From: Pirellulaceae bacterium
GTDB lineage: Bacteria; Planctomycetota; Planctomycetia; Pirellulales; Pirellulaceae
Length of the DNA stretch: 64,000 nucleotides
Direction: 5' to 3'
Assembly: GCA_026004775.1 (NCBI GenBank)
Contig: BPJU01000018.1
Span: 1 to 64,000, forward strand
Numbering within the stretch: the stretch's first letter is position 1; the number at the start of each line of letters is the position of its first letter. Position numbers and translations under genes: made by a program. Positions 26,981-36,438 of the stretch are shown here, one piece after another. Below the pieces are notes generated by a model. The model saw only the letters and a program-made list of their open reading frames with translations, had not been told where the DNA came from and ran no database searches.

Positions 26981-28756
26981 ATGCGTTTTGCTATGAAGTT
27001 TCTCGTTCTCTTGATCGCGCAGCCTACCGGCTTGCTCATCGCTCAGGTACCCCCCGTCGATCGATCACCCATTGACTTGGCGCTATCACCGAATGGCCGC
27101 TGGTGTGTTACGGCCAATCGCACCTCAGCCACGGTCTCGCTGATCGACGTTCAGAGCCGAGCAGTCGTGGATGAAAAGCCGGTAGCCGAGCGACCAGAGT
27201 TCGTGGTGTTCTCGCCGGATGGCCAAGCAGTGGTTGTGAGCTGTAGCTATGGCGGTACAGTAGAGCATTTTCGGTTGTCCGACCGCCGGCTCGAACACGT
27301 CCGCTCCCTGCACGTCGGCTACCTGCCCCAGGGTCTCGCCTTCTCACCCGACGGCGCTTGGCTGTTCGTGGCTCGCCTGGCCGACGGCACGGTGGCGGTG
27401 GTGAATTGGCCAGCCGGGCAGATCATCCAGACGATACCGGTCGGCGGCTGGCCACGCACGATGACTTTGGTATCCGATGGACGCCGACTGGTAGTGGCTG
27501 CCAACGCCGATCGACGAATCACCGTGGTCGATACAGTGGAGCGGCGGATTGTCTTTTCCACTCAGATTACCGGCCTGAACTTCGGCCACTTGGCCGCTTC
27601 TCGGGACGGACGTTCCGTGTATTTGCCATGGACCGTGTATCGCCGAACGCCGATCACGCCGGCCAACATCCGACTCGGATGGGTCTTGGGAAGTCGGATT
27701 GGTCGAGTTGACGTGGCAGACAAAAACGTGCCGGAACCGATGCCCCTGGACGTGCCCGGAAAAGCCGTAGCTGACCCATTTGGGATCGCCTTATCGCGCG
27801 ACGAGCGGTGGCTGGTGGTGGCAGCCGGCGGCACTCATGAGCTGATCGTGTTGCGGCGAGACGACCTGCCACTGGGAGATCCTACCAGCGGGAACCATCT
27901 ACCGGCGGCGTTGCGGTCGGACACCGAGCGCTTCTGTCGCATCGACCTGGGAGGCCGCCCCATGGCCGTCCAGATTGGCCCGGACGATCGTTTGGCTTGG
28001 GTCGCCAACTATCTGCGAAACTGCGTACAGGTTGTCGATATTCACGAGCGGAAGCTGGTCGACGAAATCCGGTTGGGGGGCCCCGATGAGCCCTCCTTGG
28101 CGCGGCGGGGCGAAATGCTTTTTTACGATGCCCGTCTGAGCATGGACCAGTGGTATAGCTGTCACACTTGCCACTTCGAAGGGGGCACGAATGCCGAACC
28201 GATCGATACCCATAATGACGGAACGACAAATACCTACAAGACCGTATTACCTCTTTACCATGTGCGCCATACCGGGCCGTGGACCTGGCACGGCTGGCAA
28301 GACGATCTGTCTGCCGCACTTGTCAAGTCGCTCACTTCCACGATGCAAGGGCCGCAGCCGACCAACCAGGAACTCGAAGCACTTCTGGCTTTCTTGGACC
28401 AGTTGTCGGCTCCCCCCAGTCCGTTTGCCGGCGACAGCCAATTGGCCGATCGCATCGAGCGGGGGCGGCAACTGTTCTTCGGGTCACGCGCCGGGTGCAG
28501 CACGTGCCATCGGCCGCCCTACTTTACCGACGGCAAGTTGCACGACGTGGGACTTGGCTCAGCGCGCGACGCATATCCATCGTTCAATACGCCGACTTTG
28601 CGGGCGGTTTTCCTGCGCCCTCGGCTCTTGCACGACGGTCGCGCTCGCTCCCTGGAAGAAGTTCTTTCCGGTCCGCATGCGCCGCAGCAGGTAGCGGGCG
28701 AAGCGCTCAGCCCCGAAGAATTGGCCGACTTGGTCGCATTCTTGAAAACACTCTGA
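26981..28756 (+). CDS. YVTN beta-propeller / di-heme cytochrome c protein
   Basis: A 591-aa exported protein. An N-terminal hydrophobic signal (FLVLLIAQPTGLLIAQ) is followed by a YVTN-like beta-propeller (about 25-375; repeats such as LALSPNGRWCVTANR, LAFSPDGAWLFVAR). The C-terminal part resembles di-heme cytochrome c peroxidase/MauG, with two c-type heme sites: CHTCH near residue 397 and CSTCH near 506. GTNAEPIDTHNDGTTN lies between them. It would act in the periplasm in electron transfer or peroxide reduction. Start ATG 26981 with GGAGAA at 7 bases; ATG 26993 is also possible. It stands alone just after the intron remnant. Confidence 0.85.
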   Translation: MRFAMKFLVLLIAQPTGLLIAQVPPVDRSPIDLALSPNGRWCVTANRTSATVSLIDVQSRAVVDEKPVAERPEFVVFSPDGQAVVVSCSYGGTVEHFRLSDRRLEHVRSLHVGYLPQGLAFSPDGAWLFVARLADGTVAVVNWPAGQIIQTIPVGGWPRTMTLVSDGRRLVVAANADRRITVVDTVERRIVFSTQITGLNFGHLAASRDGRSVYLPWTVYRRTPITPANIRLGWVLGSRIGRVDVADKNVPEPMPLDVPGKAVADPFGIALSRDERWLVVAAGGTHELIVLRRDDLPLGDPTSGNHLPAALRSDTERFCRIDLGGRPMAVQIGPDDRLAWVANYLRNCVQVVDIHERKLVDEIRLGGPDEPSLARRGEMLFYDARLSMDQWYSCHTCHFEGGTNAEPIDTHNDGTTNTYKTVLPLYHVRHTGPWTWHGWQDDLSAALVKSLTSTMQGPQPTNQELEALLAFLDQLSAPPSPFAGDSQLADRIERGRQLFFGSRAGCSTCHRPPYFTDGKLHDVGLGSARDAYPSFNTPTLRAVFLRPRLLHDGRARSLEEVLSGPHAPQQVAGEALSPEELADLVAFLKTL

Positions 28757-28760
28757 CGAG

Positions 28761-29036
28761 CTACAACCCATCGGAGTCACCCGGTGCCGGCGGCGGCCCG
28801 CTCAATCCGAAAGATGACCAGTCGGCCGCCGGAGGACGCGCAAGACGCCGATCCAACTCGCGCGCCTTGTCGCTGAAAAACGATTCGTTTGGGTCCGGTA
28901 GCCAACGGGCAAGGCGGCCGGCGCCGCCGCCCCCAGCCGTTCGAGGACTGCTCCAGGCACTACAACCTGCCAGGCACACGAGCAGTGCCAGAGCGCACGT
29001 CCTCCCGAAACGCGATAACCACCGGCCAGCCAGCAT
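28761..29036 (-). CDS. Small lipoprotein
   Basis: A 91-aa protein with a lipoprotein signal: basic start, CALALLVCLAGC with the lipid-bearing Cys25. The mature part is short and proline/glycine-rich (ADWSSFGLSGPPPAPGDS) and contains PDPNESFFSDKARELDRRL. ATG 29036 has GGAG upstream at normal spacing; the ORF is open further but the signal peptide fixes the start. It converges with the cytochrome gene, with 4 bp between stops. Function unknown; likely anchored in the inner or outer membrane. Confidence 0.6.
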   Translation of the reverse strand: MLAGRWLSRFGRTCALALLVCLAGCSAWSSPRTAGGGGAGRLARWLPDPNESFFSDKARELDRRLARPPAADWSSFGLSGPPPAPGDSDGL

Positions 29037-29355
29037 GGGCAACTCCGCAACGGAGCACGCGATCCACAAAACGCACCACAACAGGAAACGCACTGCAAAC
29101 GAACGATCCGACAGGGCGGAATTTTGGCGACTTGGTTGGCGGCTGTCCAGAGCAAGCCGCCAAGAGCCAGCAATCCAGTGGTACAACACCAGGCGTCGCA
29201 CCACCTCGGCCTGGTACCCGGCTTCCCAGCACCTCGCCTTGCGGGAAAAAATGGTCTCACCGGGTTCTTTTTCATGGGCCCGGTGCTCCAGCCAGCGTGC
29301 TGGAAACCGCACGGCCGGTAATGGCGAATCGATCGTTCAACACGAGGATGGGCGT

Positions 29356-29631
29356 ATGGCAGCCGAACGGCGCGTGGTAACCTATTTCGGCCACGTGCAG
29401 GGAGTCGGGTTTCGGTATACAACGCAGCGAGTGGCCCGCCAGTTTCACGTCACCGGCTACGTGCGCAATTTGCCTGACGGGTCGGTGGAATTGGTGGTTG
29501 AGGGTGAGCCGACGGAACTGGAGCGCTTCTTGGGGGCGGTCCATTACCGGATGCGGGATTATATACAGCGCACCCAAGTCCGGAATGAACCGGCCACGGG
29601 GGAATTTGACGGCTTTTCGATACGTCATTAG
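29356..29631 (+). CDS. acyP: Acylphosphatase
   Basis: A 91-aa acylphosphatase that hydrolyses carboxyl-phosphate bonds such as acetyl phosphate. The active-site Arg20 lies in GHVQGVGFRYTT and Asn38 in GYVRNLPDGSVELV, both diagnostic. Length matches the family. Start ATG 29356 with GAGGAT six bases upstream; an upstream open frame is not supported. It faces the same way as the ABC genes, 170 bp before them. Confidence 0.93.
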   Translation: MAAERRVVTYFGHVQGVGFRYTTQRVARQFHVTGYVRNLPDGSVELVVEGEPTELERFLGAVHYRMRDYIQRTQVRNEPATGEFDGFSIRH

Positions 29632-29800
29632 TTTGTAAAGGAAGGAAGACAACTTCTGGCCGGTGAACCACTGGCCGGAAAAGCTCGTACGACTCGGTAA
29701 AGCCGTCCGGCGGCGGCACGAGAGGTAAACAGCACTATCACGGGACAAGCAGTGTGCCGGCTTGCAGGGGTGAGCCGAATCAGGGGGAGTATCCATTCGC

Positions 29801-31399
29801 ATGACGAACACGGTCGGGCTGTTTGGTGCAATTCTGGTTCCGGACTGGTTGAGCAATTGGCTGACGCCGATCTGGTTATTGGGCGTCGGCACGCTGGCCG
29901 GACTCATACTTTTGGGGGTGCTGCTCGGGCTGCTTGCGGCCATCGGATGGTCGCCGATTGCTCCCGCTTGGTTTCGCCGGCAGATGCGCGAGTTGCCCCT
30001 GGCTGTGCGTGAAGGCGTGCTGTGGCCGGTGTTGTGGATCGCCGTGGGGCTTGCTTTTTTTGGGGTTTTCGGAGCGCTTTTCGTGCGGCAGCCGGGAGAG
30101 ATGCTGCTGGGGCTGACGCGTCTGAGAGTCGCCGGCCAGGTGCCGCTGGAATTCCAGGTGCCGCCCACACCGCGCGATGCCGAGGGGGACGTCGATTTCC
30201 GGCACGAGACCGCAGTGCCGATCAACTGGCCCACGGCGGAAATCCGGGAGATGCTGCTGGAAAGTAACGAAGATCTTTCCGTTTCGCCTCAGCAGTATGT
30301 GCCGCCGGCGGAAGGCGAGCGGCGGACTCTTGGGGCCGCCGAGCGTCCGGTGTTTCGCGTTTCCTCGGACGAGCCGTATCGATGGCGCCGGGGCGATTTC
30401 CAGTCGCCGGCGCTGCCGCCCGAGCGTCTGGAGAACCTCTATGTGGCCAATCACGGCGCTAATCCGGCAACATTCCGGATCACGTTGACCGTTGCACCGG
30501 CCTTTCGTGAGGTGAAAATCATACCGATTATGGCTGTGTGTGTGGCGGCCTTTTTCTTGGTATATCTTGCCATCCGCGCCGTCGCCCCACGGCTTTCCGC
30601 AATCGCCCTGGCCACTTACAAATCGGAAATCGCGCAGCCGCTTTTCACCATCGTCTTGATGCTGGGCATTTTCGCGCTGCTGGTGTTTGTGTTTCTGCCC
30701 TACAACACGTTCGGCGAAGACATCAAGATGCTCAAGGACTCGAGCTTCTCCTTGATTATGGTCCTCTGCTTGATCCAGGCCGTGTGGGCCGCCAGCGTCT
30801 CGATCGCCGAAGAAGTCGAAGGGCGCACGGCGCTGACCGTGTTGTCCAAGCCGATTCAGCGGCCCTCGTTCGTGCTGGGTAAGTTTCTGGGGATCAGTTG
30901 GACGCTGGCTCTGACGTACATCGTGCTGGGTTTGGTGCTATTGATTCTCGTCGCCTACAAGCCGATCTATGACGCCCGTGAAACGGCCAAGGAGGAGGCG
31001 ACCTGGGACTTGTGTCACTATGAAATGGTGATGACGGTGCCGGGGCTGGTTCTGAGTTTTATGCAGACGTTGGTGTTGGCGGCGGTGAGCGTGGCGATTT
31101 CGACGCGGCTGCCGTTGTTGGCGAATTTCGTGCTGTCGTTCAGCATCTTTGTGCTCGGCAATATTACGCCTGTGCTGGTGCAGGCCAGCCAAACCCAGTG
31201 GGAAATTGTGTCGTTCTTCGCCCAGTTGCTGGCTACGGTGCTGCCGAATCTGGAGAGTTTCAACATACAGGCGGCGATTGCAGCCGACGTGGAGGTGCCG
31301 CCCAGTTACCTGGGATTTGCCGCGTTGTATTGCGCGTTGTATTGCGGCGTTGCGCTGTTGTTGGCGCTGCTGCTGTTTGAGGACCGCGATTTGGCTTAG
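29801..31399 (+). CDS. ABC-2-type permease-like membrane protein
   Basis: A 532-aa membrane protein. Two helices at the N-terminus (LLGVGTLAGLILLGVLLGLL; VLWIAVGLAFFGVFGALFV) are followed by a periplasmic domain of about 150 residues, then six helices near the C-terminus. The stretch EEVEGRTALTVLSKPIQRPSFVLGKFLG is the conserved ABC-2 permease loop. It is probably the membrane half of an exporter, but no intact ATPase gene is adjacent; the next gene encodes an ABC protein with degenerate motifs. Start ATG 29801, with GGGGAG 12 bases upstream. Confidence 0.8.
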   Translation: MTNTVGLFGAILVPDWLSNWLTPIWLLGVGTLAGLILLGVLLGLLAAIGWSPIAPAWFRRQMRELPLAVREGVLWPVLWIAVGLAFFGVFGALFVRQPGEMLLGLTRLRVAGQVPLEFQVPPTPRDAEGDVDFRHETAVPINWPTAEIREMLLESNEDLSVSPQQYVPPAEGERRTLGAAERPVFRVSSDEPYRWRRGDFQSPALPPERLENLYVANHGANPATFRITLTVAPAFREVKIIPIMAVCVAAFFLVYLAIRAVAPRLSAIALATYKSEIAQPLFTIVLMLGIFALLVFVFLPYNTFGEDIKMLKDSSFSLIMVLCLIQAVWAASVSIAEEVEGRTALTVLSKPIQRPSFVLGKFLGISWTLALTYIVLGLVLLILVAYKPIYDARETAKEEATWDLCHYEMVMTVPGLVLSFMQTLVLAAVSVAISTRLPLLANFVLSFSIFVLGNITPVLVQASQTQWEIVSFFAQLLATVLPNLESFNIQAAIAADVEVPPSYLGFAALYCALYCGVALLLALLLFEDRDLA

Positions 31400-31525
31400 G
31401 GTAATGGTAGCGTGCCTGCGGCGGATGCTTGCCTGAACCGTTGGGCCGTTCTCGCCGTGCGGGAAACAGGCAACGAGGCGGGAGTCAGGGAGGGGATGAG
31501 CACTGATGCATGAGCGAGTCGATTT

Positions 31526-33337
31526 ATGGCGGTGTTTGGTAACGATTCGGCCTGGCAGCGACTGAAACGCACCTTCGTGGAAGGCCGCGCGGTCATTCTC
31601 CTCTCCGGTATCCTGCTGGCACTCGTGCCACCCTTTCTCCTGATCTTGCTGGGCAGTTGGCTGAAACTGACCATCCGTGACGAGAATGCCCACCCGGTTT
31701 TCGACAGCGTTCTTCGCATGGTGCAGTCGGTGACGGGAACGTCAGCCGATACGGCTGTGCCGCGGGCCCTCTATGGCGGGTTGGCGGTGATGGCGTTAGC
31801 GCTGGCGTTCCTCCAGGCGGTGCTGGGCCAGTGGTACCGGCGCGCGATTTATCGCGCTGCCAATCGGGCCGCCAGCACGCTCCGCCGCCAAGTGCATGCC
31901 CAGGTCTTTCGCCTCGGTACGCAAGACGCCCTGGGTGAAGAACGAAGCTGGCCTCGAGAGATCTTCCTGGATCGCATCGAACATATCCGCCTGGGGTTGG
32001 TCCACTGGTATCGCACCATGCCGCACGCCGTGTTGCTGCTGGTGCTGCTGGTGGCATTGGCTCTGATGCTGAACGTGTGGCTGGCACTCCTGACGATCGC
32101 CCTGGCCTTGTTGGTGGTGCGCTGGGATCGGTGGCTTTTCGAGCAGGCTCAACGTGCCAGCCGCCGCTTTGCCGATCAAGCGCGATTGGCGGGCGAGTAT
32201 TTGGCAGAGACGATGAACCTGGCACCGTTGGCCGTCGGCTATGCGATGAGTTCATCGCCGGCCGGCCCGATTGCCGAGCGGCTGAGGCAACAGGAACAAC
32301 AGAGCCTGCGGGCCGACCTGGCTTCGGCCGTTCGTACTCCCTGGTACTGGTTCGTGGTGCTTGGATGCGTGGTTTTCTGGTTGCTGCTGGTCAGCCTTTC
32401 TCAACAGGCCTCGGTGGTCAATAGCTTGATCGTGTTGCTGGCGCTGGCGGGAGCCTGGTTTCCGCTGATGCGCATCCGCCGCTGGAGGTCTGAACAGCTT
32501 GAGTGCCTGCGGGCGGCCAAAGAGGTGGTGCATTTCTTGGACCGCGAACCTCCCGTGCAGGATTTGCCGGCAGCCCAACCGCTGGGACGGCTCAACCACC
32601 AGCTCAAGTTCGATGCGGTGACCGTGGTGGATCGGCATGGCAACAAGTTGCTGGATCAGGTGAGTTTCAGCATCGCCGCCGGCAGCCGCACCGCGCTGGT
32701 GGCCAGCCATCCCAGAACGACGCGTGCCCTGATCGAACTGATGCCGCGGCTGGCCGATCCCACCTCGGGGCGCGTATTGTTCGACGAACAAGACTTACGC
32801 TTCGCCACCGTCGAATCGGCCCGCCGTCAAACCCTGCTGGTACTGCGGGATGCTCTGGTTTTCACCGGCAGCGTCACAGAGAACATCACCTGCGGTGAAT
32901 CCTCGTTCAGCACCGACCAGATCCATGACGCCGCCAAGAAATCCCAGATCATCGATGTGGTGCTGACTTTGCCGGACAATTTCGAAACGATCATCGGCAA
33001 ACATGGCCACCAATTGAACGTGTGGCAAGAGTTCCGCGTGGCATTGGCACGGGCTTTGATTCGGAACCCTTCGGTATTGGTGGTAGAAGAGCCGCTGGTG
33101 CCGCCACCGGAAGCTGACCAACAGGCGGTGGAGCTGGCCTTGCAGAACGCGGCTGCCGGCCGCACGCTGATCCTGGTCTCCCGGCGACTGCCCGCGCTCC
33201 GCTCGGCAGACACCGTAATGCTCTTCCACCAAGGGCGGCTGGTCGGGCAAGGCAAACATGCCGAATTGTTGCAGCAGAGTGATCTCTACCGGCACCTGAA
33301 CTATATGTGGTTCAACCCGTTTCCCGATATTCGCTAA
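31526..33337 (+). CDS. ABC exporter-like protein with degenerate ATPase domain
   Basis: A 603-aa half-transporter in one intact frame. Residues 1-340 hold the six-helix exporter fold and 355-600 the nucleotide-binding domain. Every catalytic motif is altered. The Walker A position reads ASHPRTTRALIE with no GKS/T. The signature region reads LNVWQEFRVALARAL instead of LSGGQ. Walker B is VLVVEEPL, lacking the Asp. The switch His is Arg in LVSRRLPAL. Flanking segments (FTGSVTENITCG; ALARALIRNPS) show it is a true ABC homolog. It is probably a non-hydrolysing subunit or regulator, perhaps paired with the ABC-2 protein just upstream. Start ATG 31526; Shine-Dalgarno weak. Confidence 0.85.
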   Translation: MAVFGNDSAWQRLKRTFVEGRAVILLSGILLALVPPFLLILLGSWLKLTIRDENAHPVFDSVLRMVQSVTGTSADTAVPRALYGGLAVMALALAFLQAVLGQWYRRAIYRAANRAASTLRRQVHAQVFRLGTQDALGEERSWPREIFLDRIEHIRLGLVHWYRTMPHAVLLLVLLVALALMLNVWLALLTIALALLVVRWDRWLFEQAQRASRRFADQARLAGEYLAETMNLAPLAVGYAMSSSPAGPIAERLRQQEQQSLRADLASAVRTPWYWFVVLGCVVFWLLLVSLSQQASVVNSLIVLLALAGAWFPLMRIRRWRSEQLECLRAAKEVVHFLDREPPVQDLPAAQPLGRLNHQLKFDAVTVVDRHGNKLLDQVSFSIAAGSRTALVASHPRTTRALIELMPRLADPTSGRVLFDEQDLRFATVESARRQTLLVLRDALVFTGSVTENITCGESSFSTDQIHDAAKKSQIIDVVLTLPDNFETIIGKHGHQLNVWQEFRVALARALIRNPSVLVVEEPLVPPPEADQQAVELALQNAAAGRTLILVSRRLPALRSADTVMLFHQGRLVGQGKHAELLQQSDLYRHLNYMWFNPFPDIR

Positions 33338-33340
33338 TCG

Positions 33341-33369
33341 AGCACGGCCGGCCCAAAACGGGCCGTGCT
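33341..33369. terminator. Hairpin between convergent genes
   Basis: AGCACGGCC (33341-33349) pairs perfectly with GGCCGTGCT (33361-33369). It lies in the 63-bp gap between the ABC-like stop and the Gfo/Idh stop, so it could end both transcripts; neither side has a clear U run. Confidence 0.45.
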
Positions 33370-33400
33370 GGCAGTGACGTCTCTGATCAGACTTCCGTCT

Positions 33401-34471
33401 TTAACCGGCCTTGCGCCGCAGGCGCACCACCGGCGCCGTATCGGAGGGCACTTTCGGGCAGGCCCGCAGACGGTTCCGGTGGGTAAAACGCGAGATCTGC
33501 TCGACGATCTGCTCGACCAGCACCATCACCGGACGTATGTCTCGGGCTGAGACGCGCGGCGGTTTGCCCGTACGCACGCATTCGATGAAGTCCCGCTGCT
33601 CGTCATACAGCGCGTTTCGTTCGGCAACGGGGATCGAGATACGAGGCAAGAAGTCATCGAAAAAACGGTTTTTCAGTTGCTGGCGCTGATCGGGATCAAG
33701 CTTCTCCAGCGACAACTTTTCGAGACGTTCACGATCGGGCCTCTGGTACCAGCAGCGCTGGGCCGCCAGATCCAAGTCCAGCGTCCCCTCCGGAGTAACA
33801 ATCTGGAGGCAACGTTGGGCCTGGTGGCTGACACGTGAGGCGGTCAAGGCCGCCGTCGCCCCGTTGGCAAACGTCAGCCACGCGTCGGCTGTGTCTTCAT
33901 GAGGGCCGACGACCACCGAACCGGCCGCGTGGATTTCCACCAGCGGACTGCCGACCATCAGCAACACCAGATCCAGATCGTGAATCATCAGATCGGCCAC
34001 CACACCAATATCGGTCGATCGGCACGGATAACCGCTGGTGCGCACGGCGCGGATCCAACAGGCGCGGCTGATCATCGGTCGAGCAGCCGTCCATGCTGGA
34101 TTAAACCGCTCGACATGACCTACCTGAAGCACAAGATGATGTTCTTCGGCCAGAGCCACCAGCTCATCCAGCTCGCCGACGCTGCTGGTGACAGGCTTCT
34201 CAATCAACAGATGGATGTTGTGTTCCAGCAAGCGTCGGGCCACCGGGTAGTGCAGGTGCGTGGGGCACGCCACGATCGCCGCTTCTACCTGGTCGAGCAG
34301 TTCATCCACGTCGTCCACGGCCGGAATACCCATCGCGCTCAACCGCTCGCGGGCCGCCGGATCCGGGTCGGCCACTGCGACCAGGTGTACGTCGGGCTGA
34401 GTCAAGGCCAAGCGGGCATGGATCGAACCCAGATACCCGCCGCCTATCAGGCCGAGTTTTACTTGGGGCAC
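33401..34471 (-). CDS. Gfo/Idh/MocA-family oxidoreductase
   Basis: A 356-aa NAD(P)-dependent sugar oxidoreductase. The Rossmann motif is LIGGGYLGSIHAR (residues 7-19); the family Lys is in LLIEKPVTS; a C-terminal alpha/beta domain includes DIGVVADLMIHDLDL. It lies directly downstream of lpxC and skp on the same strand. In other bacteria an enzyme of this family (GnnA) oxidises UDP-GlcNAc for 3-amino lipid A, so a role in lipid A sugar modification is plausible here but not shown. Start ATG 34471. Confidence 0.85.
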   Translation of the reverse strand: MPQVKLGLIGGGYLGSIHARLALTQPDVHLVAVADPDPAARERLSAMGIPAVDDVDELLDQVEAAIVACPTHLHYPVARRLLEHNIHLLIEKPVTSSVGELDELVALAEEHHLVLQVGHVERFNPAWTAARPMISRACWIRAVRTSGYPCRSTDIGVVADLMIHDLDLVLLMVGSPLVEIHAAGSVVVGPHEDTADAWLTFANGATAALTASRVSHQAQRCLQIVTPEGTLDLDLAAQRCWYQRPDRERLEKLSLEKLDPDQRQQLKNRFFDDFLPRISIPVAERNALYDEQRDFIECVRTGKPPRVSARDIRPVMVLVEQIVEQISRFTHRNRLRACPKVPSDTAPVVRLRRKAG

Positions 34472-34533
34472 ACCACACTTCCTTTGTCAGTTAGGCGAGC
34501 GACGGCGCCGCCTGGGGCGATGCGATCTCCCAT

Positions 34534-35406
34534 TCAGGCGGCTCGTACTTTTCGGTGCGTGGCACAACTGCGGCACAGACGTTCCACCATGCGGGCGTTG
34601 AGCCGATGGCCGCTGCGGTGGGCGATGATCCGCCCGTGGATATCCGCACCGCACAGAGCCAAATCGCCCACCAGATCCAACAGCTTGTGCCGTACACACT
34701 CGTCAGGAAACCGCAAACGGTTCCCCAGCGGTCCTTCCCGGCCGAATACCAGGACATCTTGGTAGGTCACATGGGCTCCCAGGCCCCGCCGCCGCAGTTC
34801 GGCCGCCTCTTGTTCCAACAAAAACGACCGAGCCGGTGCGACCTGGCGGACAAACGTATCGGCAGAGAGCCACATGCCGAACTGTTGTTTGCCGATGGGA
34901 CCAGGGCCGTAATCCAGTTGGTATTCCAGATATAAACCCGGTTCGGTGGCCGCCCGCGCTTCGATCCAAGCATCGCCCTCCTCCACGCGCACCGTGCGGT
35001 CGATGATCAAAGCCGGCTGCCAGAGAGATTGTTCGCGAGTACCGACGCTTTCCAGAGCTTGGGCGATGGGTAGCGACGACCCGTCGAAGGCGGGCAGTTC
35101 CGGTGTATCCAGCTCGATCGAGCAATTGTCGACCCGGAAGGCCGAAAGGACCGCCAGCAGATGCTCGACCATCTCCACGCGGGCTCCTGCCGTGGCCAGG
35201 CTGGTGCGGCGCGGTACCTCCACGCGATGTTCGATCTTGACCGGTATCCGCTGATTAGGACGGCCAGCGGACCGCAGCCAAAAAACTCGACCGTAGCCAG
35301 CCGGGGCCGGTCGCAAGCGAACCGTCACCTGCCGGCCCGTCCAATAGCCCACTCCGGTCAGCTCGATCGGAGCCCCTAACGTCCGTTGATGGCGCAAGCC
35401 CCACAT
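34534..35406 (-). CDS. lpxC: UDP-3-O-acyl-N-acetylglucosamine deacetylase LpxC
   Basis: A 290-aa zinc deacetylase, the committed step of lipid A synthesis. Active-site features: EMVEHLLA with catalytic Glu81 and zinc ligand His82, RHKLLDLVGDLAL with the second His and Asp ligands, and AHRSGHRLN with the catalytic His. The N-terminal QRTLGAPIELTGVGYWTG matches the usual LpxC start. ATG 35406 is preferred; a TTG at 35430 extends the frame by eight codons. It is part of the skp-lpxC-Gfo/Idh gene set, indicating a Gram-negative outer membrane with lipid A. Confidence 0.93.
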   Translation of the reverse strand: MWGLRHQRTLGAPIELTGVGYWTGRQVTVRLRPAPAGYGRVFWLRSAGRPNQRIPVKIEHRVEVPRRTSLATAGARVEMVEHLLAVLSAFRVDNCSIELDTPELPAFDGSSLPIAQALESVGTREQSLWQPALIIDRTVRVEEGDAWIEARAATEPGLYLEYQLDYGPGPIGKQQFGMWLSADTFVRQVAPARSFLLEQEAAELRRRGLGAHVTYQDVLVFGREGPLGNRLRFPDECVRHKLLDLVGDLALCGADIHGRIIAHRSGHRLNARMVERLCRSCATHRKVRAA

Positions 35407-35476
35407 AGGTTGCCCACTGTATAAAGCCAATCGGGAAATCTAACTCATGCATGACGCATACGGTCGATGCGGTAGC

Positions 35477-36103
35477 CTAGCGTCGCTGAGGGATGACGGG
35501 GCGGCCGCTCATATTCGCCGGTGCAACCCCGCGGTTCAAGCGTTCGATAATTGCCGGCGTAATGTCCAGACCTTGCTGGTAAATGACCAGGCGATTCAGA
35601 GCCACGCCGATCGAGCGCCGATCGTCGGGAGTAATTGGCTCCTCATGGTCCAACAACACCAGGGCAATGCCGTGGCGGCGTGCGTAGTCGGTCACCTGCT
35701 CGACCACCTCCATGTAGGCGTCGTAGTAGAGCTTGGCCTCGCGCGTGAGCAGTTCACGCTTGCCGACCATACTGTCGGCTTGTCCCGAAGCCACCAGCTG
35801 GGCGATCTGGTCCTCCAGTTGCTTGTACTCGGGTGAGCCGGTCTTGTAGGCCTTGAGACGCTCGCGCAGTTCACCGATCTGCCTCTGGCGATTGGCCAAG
35901 TCGGACTCGAACCCTTTAATGTCGCCGCGCAGATCGTTGAGTGCTGCCTGGAAACGCATGTGATGGGCAAAGACTTTTTGAAGATCCACGATGGCTACGG
36001 GGGTGCCTTGAGGTACCGCAGTGGTTTGGCCATAGAGTATGGTGGGCATCCAGCAGAGCGTCACGAGCCATCCGGGCAATACCGGGCAGATGGATTTGGT
36101 CAC
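35477..36103 (-). CDS. skp: OmpH/Skp-family periplasmic chaperone
   Basis: A 208-aa protein. A GTG start at 36103 has AAAGGAG eight bases upstream and gives a clean signal peptide (VTKSICPVLPGWLVTLCW to ILYGQ). The rest is the OmpH/Skp pattern: VAIVDLQKVFAHH, a long charged coiled coil (FESDLANRQRQIGELRERL, then AQLVASGQADSMVGKRELL), and a final strand ARRHGIALVLLDH. Skp holds outer-membrane beta-barrel proteins in the periplasm. It is the first gene of the skp-lpxC-Gfo/Idh run. Confidence 0.85.
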   Translation of the reverse strand: MTKSICPVLPGWLVTLCWMPTILYGQTTAVPQGTPVAIVDLQKVFAHHMRFQAALNDLRGDIKGFESDLANRQRQIGELRERLKAYKTGSPEYKQLEDQIAQLVASGQADSMVGKRELLTREAKLYYDAYMEVVEQVTDYARRHGIALVLLDHEEPITPDDRRSIGVALNRLVIYQQGLDITPAIIERLNRGVAPANMSGRPVIPQRR

Positions 36104-36438
36104 GAGTGCACTCCTTTGCCAGTCGAGCAGCCGCTTTTCGGGCCGATGGCTGCTCGATTCGTCCCTCTTTTCGCGTCGTGCCGCCAGGCGGATTATCGGT
36201 TCGGTGCGTTGAGACTTCCGCGAACCGGTACCGCGGCCGTGCGGCGAACTTCCTGGCGAACCCGGCGTATTGTGCCGTGAATTGTCGCGCGCGTAAAGAT
36301 CGAATCTTGTGCGGGAATAGAGCCGGACGGCCTGTCGAAACGGGCCGCGGCAGGGCATAATAACACAATAAACAGACAACAGCTAAACAGACAACAGCAT
36401 TGCATGAGAAACGCGGATCTGTTCTGGCAAAGGGTCCA
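36104..36438. other. Divergent intergenic region, skp / TPR gene
   Basis: About 335 bp that should contain the promoters of the skp-lpxC operon (minus) and of the TPR gene (plus). AT-richer DNA at about 36355-36400, with direct repeats of ACAACAG / TAAACAGACAACAG, precedes the TPR gene. No gene is seen. Confidence 0.4.

Noticed and set aside
28279-29631. A 450-codon frame ending in acylphosphatase
   Set aside because: Only the final 91 codons match acylphosphatase; upstream it overlaps the cytochrome gene and the lipoprotein in other frames.
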